This document shows, piece after piece, positions 1-5,927 of a stretch of DNA of 12,101 bases (position 1 is its first letter; the number at the start of each line of letters is the position of its first letter). Under the pieces are notes generated by a model. That model saw only the letters and a list, made by a program, of their open reading frames with translations. It was not told the origin of the DNA and searched no databases. The translations under genes and the position numbers were made by a program. The DNA comes from Eikenella sp963548155. GTDB lineage: Bacteria > Pseudomonadota > Gammaproteobacteria > Burkholderiales > Neisseriaceae. The stretch is taken from NCBI GenBank assembly GCA_963548155.1, contig CAUUTP010000063.1, forward strand, positions 1 through 12,101, in the 5' to 3' direction.

Positions 1-548
1 GCGGCTTCATCGAAGTGGACAAACAAATGCGCACCAACGTGCCGCACATCTACGCCATCGGCGACGTCATCGGCCAACCCATGCTGGCGCACAAGGCCGT
101 GCACGAAGGCCACGTGGCAGCCGAAAACTGCGCCGGCCACAAAGCTTATTTCGACGCGCGCGTGATTCCGGGCGTGGCCTATACCGACCCCGAAGTGGCT
201 TGGGTGGGCGTTACCGAAGAAATCGCCAAACGCGACGGCATCAAAATCACCAAAGCCGTATTCCCGTGGGTCGCATCCGGCCGCGCCATCGCCAACGGCC
301 GCGACGAAGGCTTCACCAAGCTGATTTTCGATGCCGAAAGCGGCTTGATTATCGGCGGCAGCATCGTCGGCACCCACGCCGGCGACATGATTGGCGAAAT
401 CTGCCTGGCCATCGAAATGGGCTGCGATGCAACCGACATCGGCAAAACCATCCACCCGCACCCCACCTTGGGCGAAAGCATCGGCATGGCAGCGGAAGTG
501 GCCAACGGCACTTGCACCGACTTGCCGCCTCAGCGCAAGAAGAAATAA
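1..548 (+). CDS. lpdA: Dihydrolipoyl dehydrogenase (E3), C-terminal part
   Basis: This is the 3' end of an FAD-dependent disulfide oxidoreductase; the gene begins before the window and the first complete codon is at base 3. About 181 residues are visible. Near the start is the FAD-contacting stretch IYAIGDVIGQPMLAHKA, and towards the end is HPHPTLGES, whose His-Glu pair is the catalytic base of lipoamide dehydrogenases. The stretch between them is the dimerisation domain (GVAYTDPEVAWVG, ASGRAIANG, GGSIVGTHAGDMIGE). E3 reoxidises the lipoyl groups of pyruvate or 2-oxoglutarate dehydrogenase in the cytoplasm and makes NADH. The HPHPT form and the C-terminal CTDLPPQRKKK tail favour lipoamide dehydrogenase over glutathione or mercuric reductase. 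It stops with TAA and is followed by a strong hairpin, so it is probably the last gene of its operon; which dehydrogenase complex it serves cannot be told from here. Confidence 0.95.
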   Translation, partial: GFIEVDKQMRTNVPHIYAIGDVIGQPMLAHKAVHEGHVAAENCAGHKAYFDARVIPGVAYTDPEVAWVGVTEEIAKRDGIKITKAVFPWVASGRAIANGRDEGFTKLIFDAESGLIIGGSIVGTHAGDMIGEICLAIEMGCDATDIGKTIHPHPTLGESIGMAAEVANGTCTDLPPQRKKK

Positions 549-613
549 GCGTTTGGCAGCTTAAACGCTGAATAGAAAAGGCTACCTGAAAAATTTCAGG
601 TAGCCTTTTCTAT
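548..613. terminator. Bidirectional terminator built from inverted uptake words
   Basis: Two exact AGGCTACCTGAA words (580-591 and, reversed, 594-605) form a 20-bp perfect inverted repeat, arms 572-591 and 594-613. CCTTTTCTAT follows the stem on both strands. It lies between the end of lpdA (+) and the end of the broken gene (-), so it can serve both. A smaller 7-bp hairpin (AGCGTTT at 548-554, AAACGCT at 563-569) starts on the lpdA stop codon itself. Confidence 0.85.
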
Positions 614-653
614 GCGGGTTGGGGAACATTTTCACAATACTGAAACTTGGGCT

Positions 654-665
654 TTCAGGTGGCCT
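654..665 (-). repeat. Near-match uptake word (one mismatch)
   Basis: TTCAGGTGGCCT differs from the uptake word complement TTCAGGTAGCCT at one base. It overlaps the stop codon of the broken minus-strand gene. It has no inverted partner nearby. Confidence 0.55.
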
Positions 666-940
666 TAGGTTCTTCGGAAACATCCGGCCGCACTTCTAAA
701 AAAGCCAGCTCATGTCTGCCGTCTGAAATCATGTGTTCGATGGCCTCCACTAAGCAAGCTACGGTTGGCTCTTGCAGCAAAATAAAGTTGCTCGCCCAGA
801 AATATCGGCCATAAGCGGGATGTTCGAACTTACCTTGGCGCTCCATAATGCCAGGAATAGAGTGGATATAGAAGCGCTTCCACAATATGTTTTGCCGGAA
901 ACCTCGAGATAGAAATCAATATCTTGAGAAGAATTGTATT

Positions 941-1046
941 TATAGTGGATTAACAAAAATCAGGACAAGGCGGCGAGCTGCAAGACAGTACACACGTTAC
1001 GGCAAGGCGAGCCAACGCTGTACTGGTTTAAATTTAATTCACTATA
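941..1046. mobile_element. Correia repeat (CREE), short internally deleted form
   Basis: The element starts with TATAGTGGATTAACAAAAAT and ends with TTTAAATTTAATTCACTATA, imperfect terminal inverted repeats characteristic of Correia (NEMIS) elements. Inside are CAGGACAAGGCGGCGAGC, GACAGTACA, GGCAAGGCGAGCCAACGC and GTACTGG, all recognisable Correia core pieces. At 106 bp it matches the short class, which lacks the central segment carrying the IHF site in the roughly 150-bp form. Correia elements are non-autonomous MITEs that insert at TA; here TA flanks both ends and the host frame is restored by removing element plus one TA. It lies inside the broken minus-strand gene. In Neisseria such elements can supply promoters or be cut by RNase III in transcripts. 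Confidence 0.88.
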
Positions 1047-1067
1047 TTTGGTTTGAAAGTATGTCAA
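1041..1067 (-). promoter_or_regulatory. Candidate promoter at the Correia edge
   Basis: On the minus strand the host flank supplies TTGACA (1062-1067) and the element tip supplies TATAGT (1041-1046), with a 15-nt spacer. Correia tips are known to provide -10 boxes. The short spacer makes activity uncertain. Transcription would run through the element into the 3' part of the broken gene. Confidence 0.3.
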
Positions 1068-1144
1068 GAATAGATTCGGAAACCGCCCCCATGATAATCA
1101 ATAGGGTAGGGGGATGGGTTGCTTGAGGAGGCAGTCATTAATGT

Positions 1145-1150
1145 TCCTCT
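1145..1150 (-). promoter_or_regulatory. Ribosome binding site that sets the start of the broken gene
   Basis: AGAGGA on the minus strand lies 6 nt before the ATG at 1136-1138. It is one of the better Shine-Dalgarno matches in the window and is the main reason for placing the ancestral start here rather than inside the Correia element. Confidence 0.5.
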
Positions 1151-1173
1151 TTATTGATCGGCAACTTTAAGAT

Positions 1174-1198
1174 AAGGCAGGTATCCGCTACCTGCCTT
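1174..1198. terminator. Hairpin between pilU and the broken gene
   Basis: AAGGCAGGTA (1174-1183) and TACCTGCCTT (1189-1198) form a perfect 10-bp stem with loop TCCGC. On the plus strand it is followed by TCTT, a weak T tract; on the minus strand by ATCTTAAAG. It could be a second terminator behind pilU or part of the leader of the broken gene. It is not an uptake-word pair, though the core CAGGTAGC is shared with that word. Confidence 0.45.
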
Positions 1199-1218
1199 TC
1201 TTGAGCTGGCTGTAAATG

Positions 1219-1244
1219 AGGCTACCTGAATATTCAGGTAGCCT
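1219..1244 (-). terminator. Perfect uptake-word palindrome behind pilU
   Basis: Two exact uptake words meet tail to tail around TA, giving a 26-nt perfect palindrome centred on GAATATTC. It begins 9 nt after the pilU stop codon, the expected place for a terminator. The minus-strand sequence after the stem (CATTTACAG) is not a clear T tract, whereas the plus strand reads CCTTTTCC. Confidence 0.65.
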
Positions 1245-1252
1245 TTTCCGCC

Positions 1253-2422
1253 TTAGGCTTCGCCGGCTTCGTCCATGCCGACGATGGAGAGGCTGTCGAT
1301 GCCGGATTTTTCGTTGTCTCGGCCGCGTTTGCTGTTGAGCTGGATATTGAGGCGCAAATCGTTTACCGAGTCGGCGTTTTTCAGGGCGTCTTCGTAGGCG
1401 ATGTGGCCGGCTTCGTAGAGGTCGAACAGGGACTGGTCGAAGGTTTGCATGCCCAAATCGCGGGAGCGGGCCATGATTTCTTTCACGCCGTGGATGTCGC
1501 CGTTCAAAATCAGCTCGGAAATCAGCGGGGAGTTGAGCAGTACTTCCACGGCGGCCACGCGGCCTTTGCCGTCGGGTTTGGGCACGAGGCGCTGGGAAAT
1601 AAAGCCTTTGAGGTTGAGCGACAGGTCGTTCAACAGCTGGGTGCGGCGCTCTTCGGGGAAGAAGTTGATGATGCGGTCGAGCGCTTGGTTGGAGTTGTTG
1701 GCGTGCAGGGTGGCCATGCAGAGGTGGCCGGTTTCGGCGAAGGCCAGGGCGTAGTCCATGGTTTCACGGTCGCGGATTTCGCCAATGAGGATCGCGTCGG
1801 GGGCCTGGCGCAGGGTGTTTTTAAGGGCGGCAAACCAGTTTTCGGTGTCCACGCCTACTTCGCGCTGGGTGATGATGCAGTTTTTGTGCGGGTGCACGAA
1901 TTCGATCGGGTCTTCGATGGTGATGATGTGGCCGTGGCTGTTTTCGTTGCGGTAGTCGATCATGGCGGCCAGGGAGGTGGATTTGCCGGAGCCGGTGCCG
2001 CCCACGAAAATCACGAGGCCGCGCTTTTCCATCACCACTTGTTTCAAAATCGGCGGCAGGTTCATGTTATCGAACTTGGGAATCTGGCTGGTGATTACGC
2101 GGCAAACGAGGGCGGCGGCACCGCGTTGCACCATGGCGTTGATGCGGAAGCGGGACACGCCGGCCAGGCTGATGGCGAAGTTGCATTCTTTGGTGTTATC
2201 GAATTCTTCGGCCTGTTTGTCGTCCATCAGGGCGCGGGCGATGAGGGCGGTGTGGTCGGCGGTGAGCGGTTTGTCGGTAATCGGGGTGAGCTTGCCGTCG
2301 AGCTTCATGGCCGGGGGAAAGCCGGCGGTGATGAACAGGTCGGAGCCTTTGATCTGCACCAGGTGGTTGAGCAGGCCGTGGATGAATTTTTTCATCTCTT
2401 CGTTGTAAGCGGGGATTGCCAT
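1253..2422 (-). CDS. pilU: Type IV pilus retraction ATPase PilU
   Basis: This is a 389-residue hexameric secretion-type ATPase of the PilT/PilU branch. It acts on the cytoplasmic side of the type IV pilus machine and assists PilT in retraction, which drives twitching and DNA uptake. Visible motifs: Walker A GGTGSGKST (residues 141-149), Asp box IITIEDPIEF (166-175), Walker B ILIGEIRD (211-218) and His box ATLHANN (237-243). The N-terminal KGSDLFITAGFPPAMKLDG is typical of the family, and SAxDYRNEN-type spacing plus the long polar C-terminus (after residue 360) fit PilU better than PilT. The start is the ATG at 2420-2422; only a weak GGAAAA precedes it. Upstream on the same strand is a universal stress protein gene; pilT, the usual neighbour in Neisseria, is not in the window. 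Confidence 0.93.
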   Translation of the reverse strand: MAIPAYNEEMKKFIHGLLNHLVQIKGSDLFITAGFPPAMKLDGKLTPITDKPLTADHTALIARALMDDKQAEEFDNTKECNFAISLAGVSRFRINAMVQRGAAALVCRVITSQIPKFDNMNLPPILKQVVMEKRGLVIFVGGTGSGKSTSLAAMIDYRNENSHGHIITIEDPIEFVHPHKNCIITQREVGVDTENWFAALKNTLRQAPDAILIGEIRDRETMDYALAFAETGHLCMATLHANNSNQALDRIINFFPEERRTQLLNDLSLNLKGFISQRLVPKPDGKGRVAAVEVLLNSPLISELILNGDIHGVKEIMARSRDLGMQTFDQSLFDLYEAGHIAYEDALKNADSVNDLRLNIQLNSKRGRDNEKSGIDSLSIVGMDEAGEA

Positions 2423-2462
2423 AGAGCGTTTTCCATTTGGGTTGTAAGTTATTAGATGAAGT

Positions 2463-2503
2463 TTTCAGGTAGCCTCGCCGCATAGTCGGGAGGCTACCTG
2501 AAA
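2463..2503 (-). terminator. Inverted uptake-word pair behind the stress protein gene
   Basis: TTTCAGGTAGCCT (2463-2475) and AGGCTACCTGAAA (2491-2503) form a 13-bp perfect stem, extended by one C-G pair inside, with a loop of about 13 nt. On the minus strand it starts 11 nt past the uspA-type stop codon and is followed by A and CTTCATC. It lies 40 nt before the pilU start, so it separates the two genes unless read through. Confidence 0.65.
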
Positions 2504-2513
2504 GTTGGTGCGG

Positions 2514-2957
2514 CTAGGTTTCGTCGTCGGGGCGGCGGAACAGCAGCACGGGCAGGGGAGACTGGCGCAGCACGCCTTCGGCCACGGAGCCCATCAATAG
2601 ATGCAGCAGGCCGGAGAAGCCGTGGGTGCCCATGGCGATGAGGTCGCACTCTTGGCGCACGGCCTCTTTAATCAGTACGTCGGAAATACGCATGCCGTCG
2701 TTTTCCAGGGTGTCCACTTCGTATTTCACGCCGGCTTGTTGCATGATGGTTTCAGCATGGTCGGCCACCTGCATTTCGGCCGCATACAGCTCTTCGGAAT
2801 TGGGCAGGCGGCTGGCTTCGCGCTTGAGGTCGCTTAAATCCACCACATGCACGGCCACCAACACGGCATCGGTTGCCTTGGCCAGCCGGCAGGTCTGTTC
2901 CAGGGCGTAGAGAGAGGTTTTGCTGTCGTCTATCGGAACGAAAATCCGTTGATACAT
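2514..2957 (-). CDS. Universal stress protein, UspA family
   Basis: A 147-residue single Usp domain, a small cytoplasmic alpha/beta protein usually dimeric. The N-terminus YQRIFVPIDDS is the typical first strand with its ATP-contacting Asp. The C-terminal motif GTHGFSGLLHLLMGS (residues 110-124) fits G-2x-G-9x-G-S exactly, which marks the ATP-binding subclass (MJ0577-like). The exact role of such proteins is often unclear; they respond to starvation, oxidative or other stress. AGGAG at 2965-2969 lies 7 nt before the ATG and fixes the start. It is transcribed leftwards towards pilU, with a hairpin in between. Confidence 0.92.
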   Translation of the reverse strand: MYQRIFVPIDDSKTSLYALEQTCRLAKATDAVLVAVHVVDLSDLKREASRLPNSEELYAAEMQVADHAETIMQQAGVKYEVDTLENDGMRISDVLIKEAVRQECDLIAMGTHGFSGLLHLLMGSVAEGVLRQSPLPVLLFRRPDDET

Positions 2958-3246
2958 TTTGCCACTCCTTTTAGTTGCTGGCAGCCGGGCAGGATTGCCG
3001 CCGCCAATTCTTTGCAGACCGAATCACTTTACCTGTAATAGGATTGTAAAGCAAATGACCGGTTTTTACAGAAAACCACTTCGCTGCCGGAGTCGGTTAC
3101 AGGAATTCCACGATTATTCGGCCAAAGTTAGCCGATCGGGCTACTACTAACGGCTGAATGAACCCCCTATCTCCTGCCTGCTAGACTGCAAAACTTCAAA
3201 ATTTAACAAATTTTAAAACTTAAAAATAAAGTAGGAGTTACCAACA
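2958..3246. other. Divergent intergenic region
   Basis: These 289 bases separate the leftward stress protein gene from the rightward lipoprotein gene and must hold both promoters. No convincing -35/-10 pair was found. The last 45 bases before the lipoprotein ribosome site (about 3190-3232) are strikingly A+T rich (AAATTTAACAAATTTTAAAA), as expected for a promoter or an H-NS-like or UP-type region. A short stem GGTTTT/AAAACC is at 3061-3077. Confidence 0.4.
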
Positions 3247-4206
3247 ATGAAACATTTGCTCAGCACCACCATTATCGCTCTCAGCTTGGCTGCCTGCGGC
3301 AGCAGTGGCGGCGGCCCCCCTTCCGTGCAAAACAACACGCCTCAAACCGCCGCGTCGCCGGATGCCGAATCTTCTGCTGTTAAAAACCGTTCCAGCCTGG
3401 ATTATCGCCGCAATTATGCCGGAGTGGTCAGCAGCAAGAGTGTGATTGCCGCCCAAACCCTGATGGGACCACAGGCCGGTAACAACACACGCGGTGAGAA
3501 AGACCTCACTCTCACCCTTAACGGCCGCAGCTACGGCCTGAACGACCGTATCAATATCACCGCACTGCCGGACGGTCTGCTCGAACTGCCCTACAAAGCT
3601 GAATGGACGTCTTTGAAAGTCGCCTATCCTGACAGTCGCGATGTGAAAGTGGAAGAGCAAGGAAAAATGTATATCTACCAACGCCCCTACTCCATGGTGT
3701 TGGCCACTTTGCCCAGTGCCTACCGCTATGATGGCGCTAACGATCCGAACAACCGACTCAACCGACCGGATACTATGCGCGTACAGTTAGTGAGCGGCCT
3801 GCCCGTGAACGATGCTACCATCACCCGTCTCAGCGGCAATACGTTTAACTATAGCGGCGAATCGTTTGCCAATTTTGGATCGGGCGTGGAAAAAGGTGCG
3901 TTTAACTACAGCATCAATTTCACCGACAAAACCGGTAGCGGCCGTATTACCGGCATGGCTTCCACCGGCGACATCGAATTGCGCCAAGGCCGTATCAGCG
4001 GCGCATTACCCTATAATCCAATGCTGTCGGCTGCCGAACGCACTAAAGGCATTAGCGGCAACGCCGTTTCCGACCGCATGAACGCCTATCAATACTACCT
4101 TTCCATCTTCGGGCCCAATGCTGAAGAAGTGGCCGGCCTAGTAGAAGGAAGCCGCAGCGGCCCCAATGGTCAGTGGCATGTCGGATTCAGCGGAACCAAG
4201 CAATAA
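3247..4206 (+). CDS. Slam-dependent surface lipoprotein, TbpB/fHbp-like fold
   Basis: A 319-residue lipoprotein. The signal peptide ends in the lipobox LAAC with Cys17 as the lipidation site, followed by GSSGGGPP, the flexible glycine-rich anchor typical of surface-exposed neisserial lipoproteins. The C-terminal third (about 197-319) is rich in alternating strands: FNYSGESFANFGSG, GAFNYSINFTDKTGSG, GDIELRQGRISG, FGPNAEEVAGLVEG and a terminal GFSGTKQ. This is the small beta-barrel pattern of TbpB, HpuA and factor H binding protein, the domain recognised by Slam. The next gene is a Slam, so this is its probable client. The middle part (about 50-190) would carry ligand binding and I do not recognise it; no TonB receptor gene lies beside it. 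AGGAG at 3233-3237, 9 nt before the ATG, supports the start. Family assignment is by pattern, not by search. Confidence 0.85.
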   Translation: MKHLLSTTIIALSLAACGSSGGGPPSVQNNTPQTAASPDAESSAVKNRSSLDYRRNYAGVVSSKSVIAAQTLMGPQAGNNTRGEKDLTLTLNGRSYGLNDRINITALPDGLLELPYKAEWTSLKVAYPDSRDVKVEEQGKMYIYQRPYSMVLATLPSAYRYDGANDPNNRLNRPDTMRVQLVSGLPVNDATITRLSGNTFNYSGESFANFGSGVEKGAFNYSINFTDKTGSGRITGMASTGDIELRQGRISGALPYNPMLSAAERTKGISGNAVSDRMNAYQYYLSIFGPNAEEVAGLVEGSRSGPNGQWHVGFSGTKQ

Positions 4207-4274
4207 TCTGCCGAATATTTTGTACAGCTGTTCCGCATAGGAAAGAAACGCGACAAAGCAGTTAAGTAATGCAT

Positions 4275-4326
4275 GGCTACAGGCTACCTGAAAACAGCCC
4301 GATAGAGTTTCAGGTAGCCTGTAGCC
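4275..4326 (+). repeat. Long uptake-word hairpin between lipoprotein and slam
   Basis: Two exact uptake words (4281-4292 and, reversed, 4309-4320) sit in a 19-bp perfect inverted repeat, arms 4275-4293 and 4308-4326, loop 14 nt. The arms are longer than the word because GGCTAC is added outside. After the stem comes CGTCATTCATC, with no T tract. It may act as an attenuator, a 3' stabiliser of the lipoprotein mRNA, or only as an uptake signal. Confidence 0.75.
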
Positions 4327-4370
4327 GTCATTCATCTAACATCTGCCATCTATATTTTGTTTCAGCCGTT

Positions 4371-5822
4371 ATGATATCCCTCTTCCGCCATCCGGCCATT
4401 CTGATGCTCTGCCTGCTGCCATTCTGCACGATGGCCGCACCGACAACCCTCGTGCCGCACGATGACAATCCGCCATGGCCGCAACCACCCCAGCCCATTC
4501 AAACTAGCGACAGCATCGCCCCGAAAACACCCCCAAGAGACCCCCAACCCTCCAAGCACCTGACCGAAACCGACCTGCGCGCCAATCCTGCCCTGACCGA
4601 ACACCTAATCAATCAGGCCATCCTCAATCAGCAATGGGATTTGCTGGCCGACCTGCTGGATTTGTACCTCACCATACCAAACCACGATACCGTGTTGTAC
4701 GATTACGGTAAAGGTGCCTTATTGCGCGGGCAGGGCAAGCTTGAGCAGGCAATCAAGCATTATGCCGCCATTGTGCAGCGGCGGCCGGAACTGTCTTATG
4801 TCCGGTTCGACTACATGGCGATGTTGTTTGAAAACCACCAATACCGCCAGGCCGACCAACAGGCCGAACAATTGGAACAGTCCGACCTGCTGCCCGAAGC
4901 AAAACAACTGGTGGCGCAATACCGCCAAACCATGCAAAAACGGCAGGCGTGGCAAGCCGATGCCTCGCTGCAATACGAACGGAACGACAACGTCAATAAC
5001 GCCTCCTCTGCCCGCGAACTGCGCTTGGGCTCACGCGTGTGGGTGCGTGATGAAGCCTCGTTGCCCCAGAAAGCCACCGGCCTGCGTTACAGTGCCGCAC
5101 TCGACCGGGCCGTGAACATCGGCGGCAACCACTTCCTCACCGGCGGCGTTGGTTTGGACGGTGTGTTTTACTGGGATCGGCGCGAGTACAACGAAGAAAA
5201 CTTACGTGTGCAGGCTGGTTACCGCTTCCGCAATATCCGCAGCAGCTGGCAGATACAGCCCTATACCGAATTCAGCTGGTTTTCAGGTAGCCCATACAGC
5301 CGCCAATACGGCATACAGGGGCAATATAGCCGCCAAATCGGCTCAAAATGGCAAATCAGCGTGATGACCGCCCGCAGTTGGCGGCATTACCGCAGCCAAA
5401 ACGTTGCACAAAGCTACAACGGCCCGCAAACCCAATTAACCGCCACCGCCGCCTGGATGCCTATCGCAAACAGCCTGCTCTATATCGGTTTAGACTGGCT
5501 GGAACACCAAACTCGCGACCCATCGGAAGCCTCCGTCCGACGTGGCATCCGCTTCGGCCTGATGCGGGAATGGCCGCAATTTGGCCTGCGTGCAGACATC
5601 CGCTTGGGCAGGCGGCAGTTCCGCCAAACGCACTTCTTTTTCCCTGTGGTGCGCTCCGACCGAGAAACCCAGCTCAACTTGTCGCTGTGGCATCCCAAAC
5701 TGCAATGGCACGGCCTGATGCCCCGCCTAACCTACCGCTATCTGAATATCAACAGCAACATTCCGGAACTCTACCAACGCCGCAGCCGCCAATGGTTTAT
5801 CGAAGTGGAACGTCGGTTTTGA
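4371..5822 (+). CDS. Surface lipoprotein assembly modifier (Slam), type XI secretion
   Basis: A 483-residue outer membrane protein that moves lipoproteins to the cell surface. The signal peptide (MISLFRHPAILMLCLLPFCT, then MAA) is followed by a Pro-rich stretch (24-60), a helical TPR-type domain (about 70-190, e.g. LLRGQGKLEQAIKHYAAIV) and a C-terminal DUF560-type barrel (about 195-483). The barrel begins with ASLQYERNDNVNNAS and ends in WFIEVERRF, a terminal Phe as in BAM substrates. Length and domain order match Neisseria Slam1/Slam2. The frame is open back to an ATG at 4269, but that extension crosses the uptake-word hairpin, so the ATG at 4371 directly before the signal peptide was chosen; it has no clear Shine-Dalgarno. 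It lies 164 nt behind the lipoprotein gene, its probable substrate, and a strong hairpin follows. Confidence 0.9.
   Translation: MISLFRHPAILMLCLLPFCTMAAPTTLVPHDDNPPWPQPPQPIQTSDSIAPKTPPRDPQPSKHLTETDLRANPALTEHLINQAILNQQWDLLADLLDLYLTIPNHDTVLYDYGKGALLRGQGKLEQAIKHYAAIVQRRPELSYVRFDYMAMLFENHQYRQADQQAEQLEQSDLLPEAKQLVAQYRQTMQKRQAWQADASLQYERNDNVNNASSARELRLGSRVWVRDEASLPQKATGLRYSAALDRAVNIGGNHFLTGGVGLDGVFYWDRREYNEENLRVQAGYRFRNIRSSWQIQPYTEFSWFSGSPYSRQYGIQGQYSRQIGSKWQISVMTARSWRHYRSQNVAQSYNGPQTQLTATAAWMPIANSLLYIGLDWLEHQTRDPSEASVRRGIRFGLMREWPQFGLRADIRLGRRQFRQTHFFFPVVRSDRETQLNLSLWHPKLQWHGLMPRLTYRYLNINSNIPELYQRRSRQWFIEVERRF
5282..5293 (-). repeat. Near-match uptake word inside slam
   Basis: TTCAGGTAGCCC has one mismatch to the uptake word complement. 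It is in coding sequence and encodes part of FSGSP in the barrel domain. The same variant occurs at 11864-11875. Confidence 0.5.
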
Positions 5823-5867
5823 GCATCGGAAGCTTCGCTGAAATACTGCATCCATGCACTGCATGAA

Positions 5868-5910
5868 AAAGGCTACCTGAAAAACGGAATGGGTTTTTCA
5901 GGTAGCCTTT
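5868..5910. terminator. Bidirectional uptake-word terminator between slam and mtgA
   Basis: AAAGGCTACCTGAAAAAC (5868-5885) pairs perfectly with GTTTTTCAGGTAGCCTTT (5893-5910), an 18-bp stem with a 7-nt loop. The A and T tails serve both directions. It lies between the convergent ends of slam (+) and mtgA (-) and contains two exact uptake words. Confidence 0.85.
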
Positions 5911-5927
5911 GATTGACAGATACCAAA

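Larger units (their letters stand above)
655..1138 (-). pseudogene. Broken small gene of unknown family, interrupted by a Correia repeat
   Basis: Reading leftwards, an ATG at 1138 has a good AGAGGA ribosome site (1145-1150) and opens a 24-codon frame (MTASSSNPSPYPIDYHGGGF, then RIYS) that ends at TGA 1064-1066. A 106-bp Correia element fills 941-1046. If it is removed and one TA is kept, the frame continues without shift into KYNSSQDIDFYLEVSGKTY-CGSA. Near 871-880 the frame moves by one base and resumes as FYIHSIPGIMERQ, HPAYGRYFWASNFILLQEP and CLVEAIEHMISDGRHELAF, ending at 655. The rebuilt product is about 125-130 residues with no signal peptide or membrane segment. I do not recognise the family. 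Three separate lesions (stop, insertion, frameshift) make a functional product unlikely. The frame restoration and the natural flow of the protein text across the breaks support one ancestral gene. Confidence 0.7.

Noticed and set aside
1091..1100. Fur-box-like ATGATAATCA
   Set aside because: Only half of a 19-bp Fur box matches, and it lies inside the 5' coding part of the broken gene rather than at a promoter.
887..1126. 79-codon plus-strand frame across the Correia element
   Set aside because: Starts in the broken gene, runs through the repeat and has no domain; an accident of the insertion.
1141..1170. Nine-codon plus-strand ORF (MFLFIDRQL) with GAGGAGG before it and a hairpin behind it
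   Set aside because: Looks like a leader peptide with attenuator, but no gene follows on that strand, and the same bases serve as ribosome site and start of the minus-strand broken gene.
1403..2455. 350-codon open frame antisense to pilU
   Set aside because: Its text is a mirror of pilU codon bias (long Gly/Val/His runs) with no domain, and pilU on the other strand has all ATPase motifs.
3203..3231. TTAACA-17-ATAAAG as lipoprotein promoter
   Set aside because: The transcript would start on or after the ribosome site, leaving almost no leader; base composition alone can explain the match.
4269..4370. Longer start for Slam at 4269
   Set aside because: The extension would translate the uptake-word hairpin and put 34 polar residues before a clear signal peptide.
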